Positions 5,779 to 6,270 of a stretch of DNA of 6,270 nt are shown in pieces (positions within the stretch are counted from its first letter, which is position 1; each line of letters begins with the position of its first letter). This stretch comes from an uncultured Ruminococcus sp. (GTDB taxonomy: Bacteria; Bacillota; Clostridia; Oscillospirales; Ruminococcaceae). The stretch lies in contig CAMCMW010000095.1 of assembly GCA_945876155.1 (NCBI GenBank), forward strand, positions 1 to 6,270. Direction: 5' to 3'. Made by a program: the position numbers and the translations under genes. The notes under the pieces were generated by a model. That model was given only the letters and a program-made list of their open reading frames with translations, did not search any database and was not told the DNA's origin.

Positions 5779-5786
5779 TCACCTCC
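5779..5786 (-). promoter_or_regulatory. Perfect Shine-Dalgarno GGAGGTGA of the small minus-strand ORF
   Basis: Eight bases fully complementary to the usual 16S rRNA 3' end (TCACCTCC). It decides the TTG start at 5772 and is the main evidence that the 40-codon frame is translated. Confidence 0.6.
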
Positions 5787-5802
5787 GGCAAAAGGGCATA
5801 AG

Positions 5803-5824
5803 AAAAGCAGCCACGCAGGACTGC
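5803..5824 (-). terminator. Intrinsic terminator after the ComFB gene
   Basis: Read leftwards, GCAG, a bulged T and CC (5824-5818) pair with GGCTGC (5812-5807) around a TGCGT loop, and TTTT (5806-5803) then CTT follow. It lies about 35 nt after the ComFB stop and before the small ORF, so it could end or attenuate that transcript. Confidence 0.5.
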
Positions 5825-5859
5825 ATAAATCTTATTCAGTTATGGTACAAATACATAAA

Positions 5860-6132
5860 TTATTCTTCATCATGGTGCGGTTGAGTTTTTACGAGTTCGA
5901 TTGCATTTATGCAAGCAAGATTCACATCAATTGTATGCTGTAATTTGGCAGTCTGCGAAAGCTTTGAAAACAGTTCTCCTTTTCTGGTGCTTACATATTT
6001 AGCCGGCAGCGAATTGAGAGCAATACATTTAATGTCCTCCCGACATTTATAACAACTACAGCAACCGCTTTTATTAATAAGATCGTCCATTGCTTCTTCC
6101 ACAAATTCTTCCATTATATTAAAAAGAGCCAT
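5860..6132 (-). CDS. ComFB family protein
   Basis: A 90-residue cytoplasmic protein matching the late-competence ComFB family (PF10719). It shows N-I-M-E-E-x-V near the N terminus (residues 5-11), then the cysteine cluster C25-S-C27-Y-K-C30 with an extra C24, R31-E-D-I, the ALNSLPAKYV segment (38-47), and a helical second half ending in HHDEE. Cysteines so placed suggest a bound metal, probably zinc. In Bacillus comFB lies between comFA and comFC; neither is visible here, so this is a stand-alone copy. Cyanobacterial members have been reported to bind cyclic di-nucleotides, so a signalling role is possible, but nothing here shows it. ATG at 6132 is the first in-frame start, since TAA lies four codons before it. 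AGGAGG (6150-6145) is 12 nt upstream, somewhat far. It is expressed from the promoter at 6195-6167. Confidence 0.85.
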   Translation of the reverse strand: MALFNIMEEFVEEAMDDLINKSGCCSCYKCREDIKCIALNSLPAKYVSTRKGELFSKLSQTAKLQHTIDVNLACINAIELVKTQPHHDEE

Positions 6133-6166
6133 ATTATTTAATTACCTCCTGAAATTACTACATATA

Positions 6167-6188
6167 ATAATACAATATATTGTATTAT
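6167..6188. promoter_or_regulatory. Perfect 22-bp palindromic operator inside the ComFB promoter
   Basis: Two half sites ATAATACAATA and TATTGTATTAT are exact complements with no spacer. The palindrome covers the whole -10 and 16 of the 17 spacer bases. A dimeric regulator bound here would block RNA polymerase, so repression is expected. Size and AT-richness would suit a MarR- or TetR-like protein; no such gene is in the window. Confidence 0.7.
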
Positions 6189-6195
6189 CTGTCAA
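6167..6195 (-). promoter_or_regulatory. SigA-type promoter of the ComFB gene
   Basis: On the - strand TTGACA (6195-6190, consensus -35) is followed after exactly 17 bp by TATTAT (6172-6167, five of six consensus -10 bases). It lies 35 bp from the ATG, leaving a short leader that contains AGGAGG. Confidence 0.85.
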
Positions 6196-6270
6196 GACTT
6201 TATGAATATTCTCAGCATCAATTTCAGTGGGTATGGTTTATTGCCAAGTTCTCTTTAATAAGAATGCACC
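6196..6270. other. Right edge, nothing recognisable
   Basis: Short frames touch the window end on both strands (for example ATG at 6233 rightwards), but none has a ribosome binding site or recognisable protein character. Confidence 0.6.

Noticed and set aside
1..6270. CRISPR array, tRNA/rRNA genes, transposase or integrase
   Set aside because: No regularly spaced repeats, no cloverleaf-like sequence and no recombinase motifs were seen on either strand.

Overview
The window looks like AT-rich Bacillota DNA, probably from a gut or rumen Clostridia (Oscillospiraceae/Ruminococcus-like). This is an inference from the low GC content, heavy use of ATA and AAA codons, strong AGGAGG-type ribosome binding sites, and gene content typical of capsule loci in that group. 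No marker gene fixes the taxon.

The left two thirds (2-4611, all + strand) is the distal part of a cell-surface polysaccharide locus. It holds the 3' end of a MenD-like thiamine-diphosphate enzyme, a complete Wzx/PST-type flippase (721-2265), a SDR-type NAD-dependent epimerase/dehydratase (2286-3389, re-started at an ATG with its own AGGAGG), and a NTP_transf_5-type nucleotidyltransferase-fold protein (3472-4611). The enzymes would make or modify a sugar or its substituent, and the flippase would export the lipid-linked repeat unit. The first gene is separated from the flippase by about 130 bp containing three hairpins, of which the outer two are related in sequence.

A gap of 335 bp (4612-4946) follows, without a convincing gene. 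It holds several inverted repeats, a terminator candidate, three tandem 11-bp repeats and a run of 16 T. It leads into a two-gene unit: a tiny TTG-started ORF that reads like a ribbon-helix-helix protein (4947-5099), and, 2 bp after its stop, a single-pass membrane protein of unknown function (5102-5644).

The right end is transcribed leftwards. A textbook promoter (TTGACA, 17 bp, TATTAT) with a perfect 22-bp palindrome over its -10 and spacer drives a ComFB-family protein (6132-5860). A small terminator follows, then a 40-codon ORF with a perfect GGAGGTGA ribosome binding site (5772-5650). That ORF converges with the membrane protein gene and is overlapped by a long hairpin that looks like the + strand terminator.

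The main candidates for something undescribed are the RHH-like/membrane-protein pair with its repeat-rich upstream region, the ComFB transcription unit with its palindromic operator, and the three-hairpin element. None can be called a new system from sequence alone.
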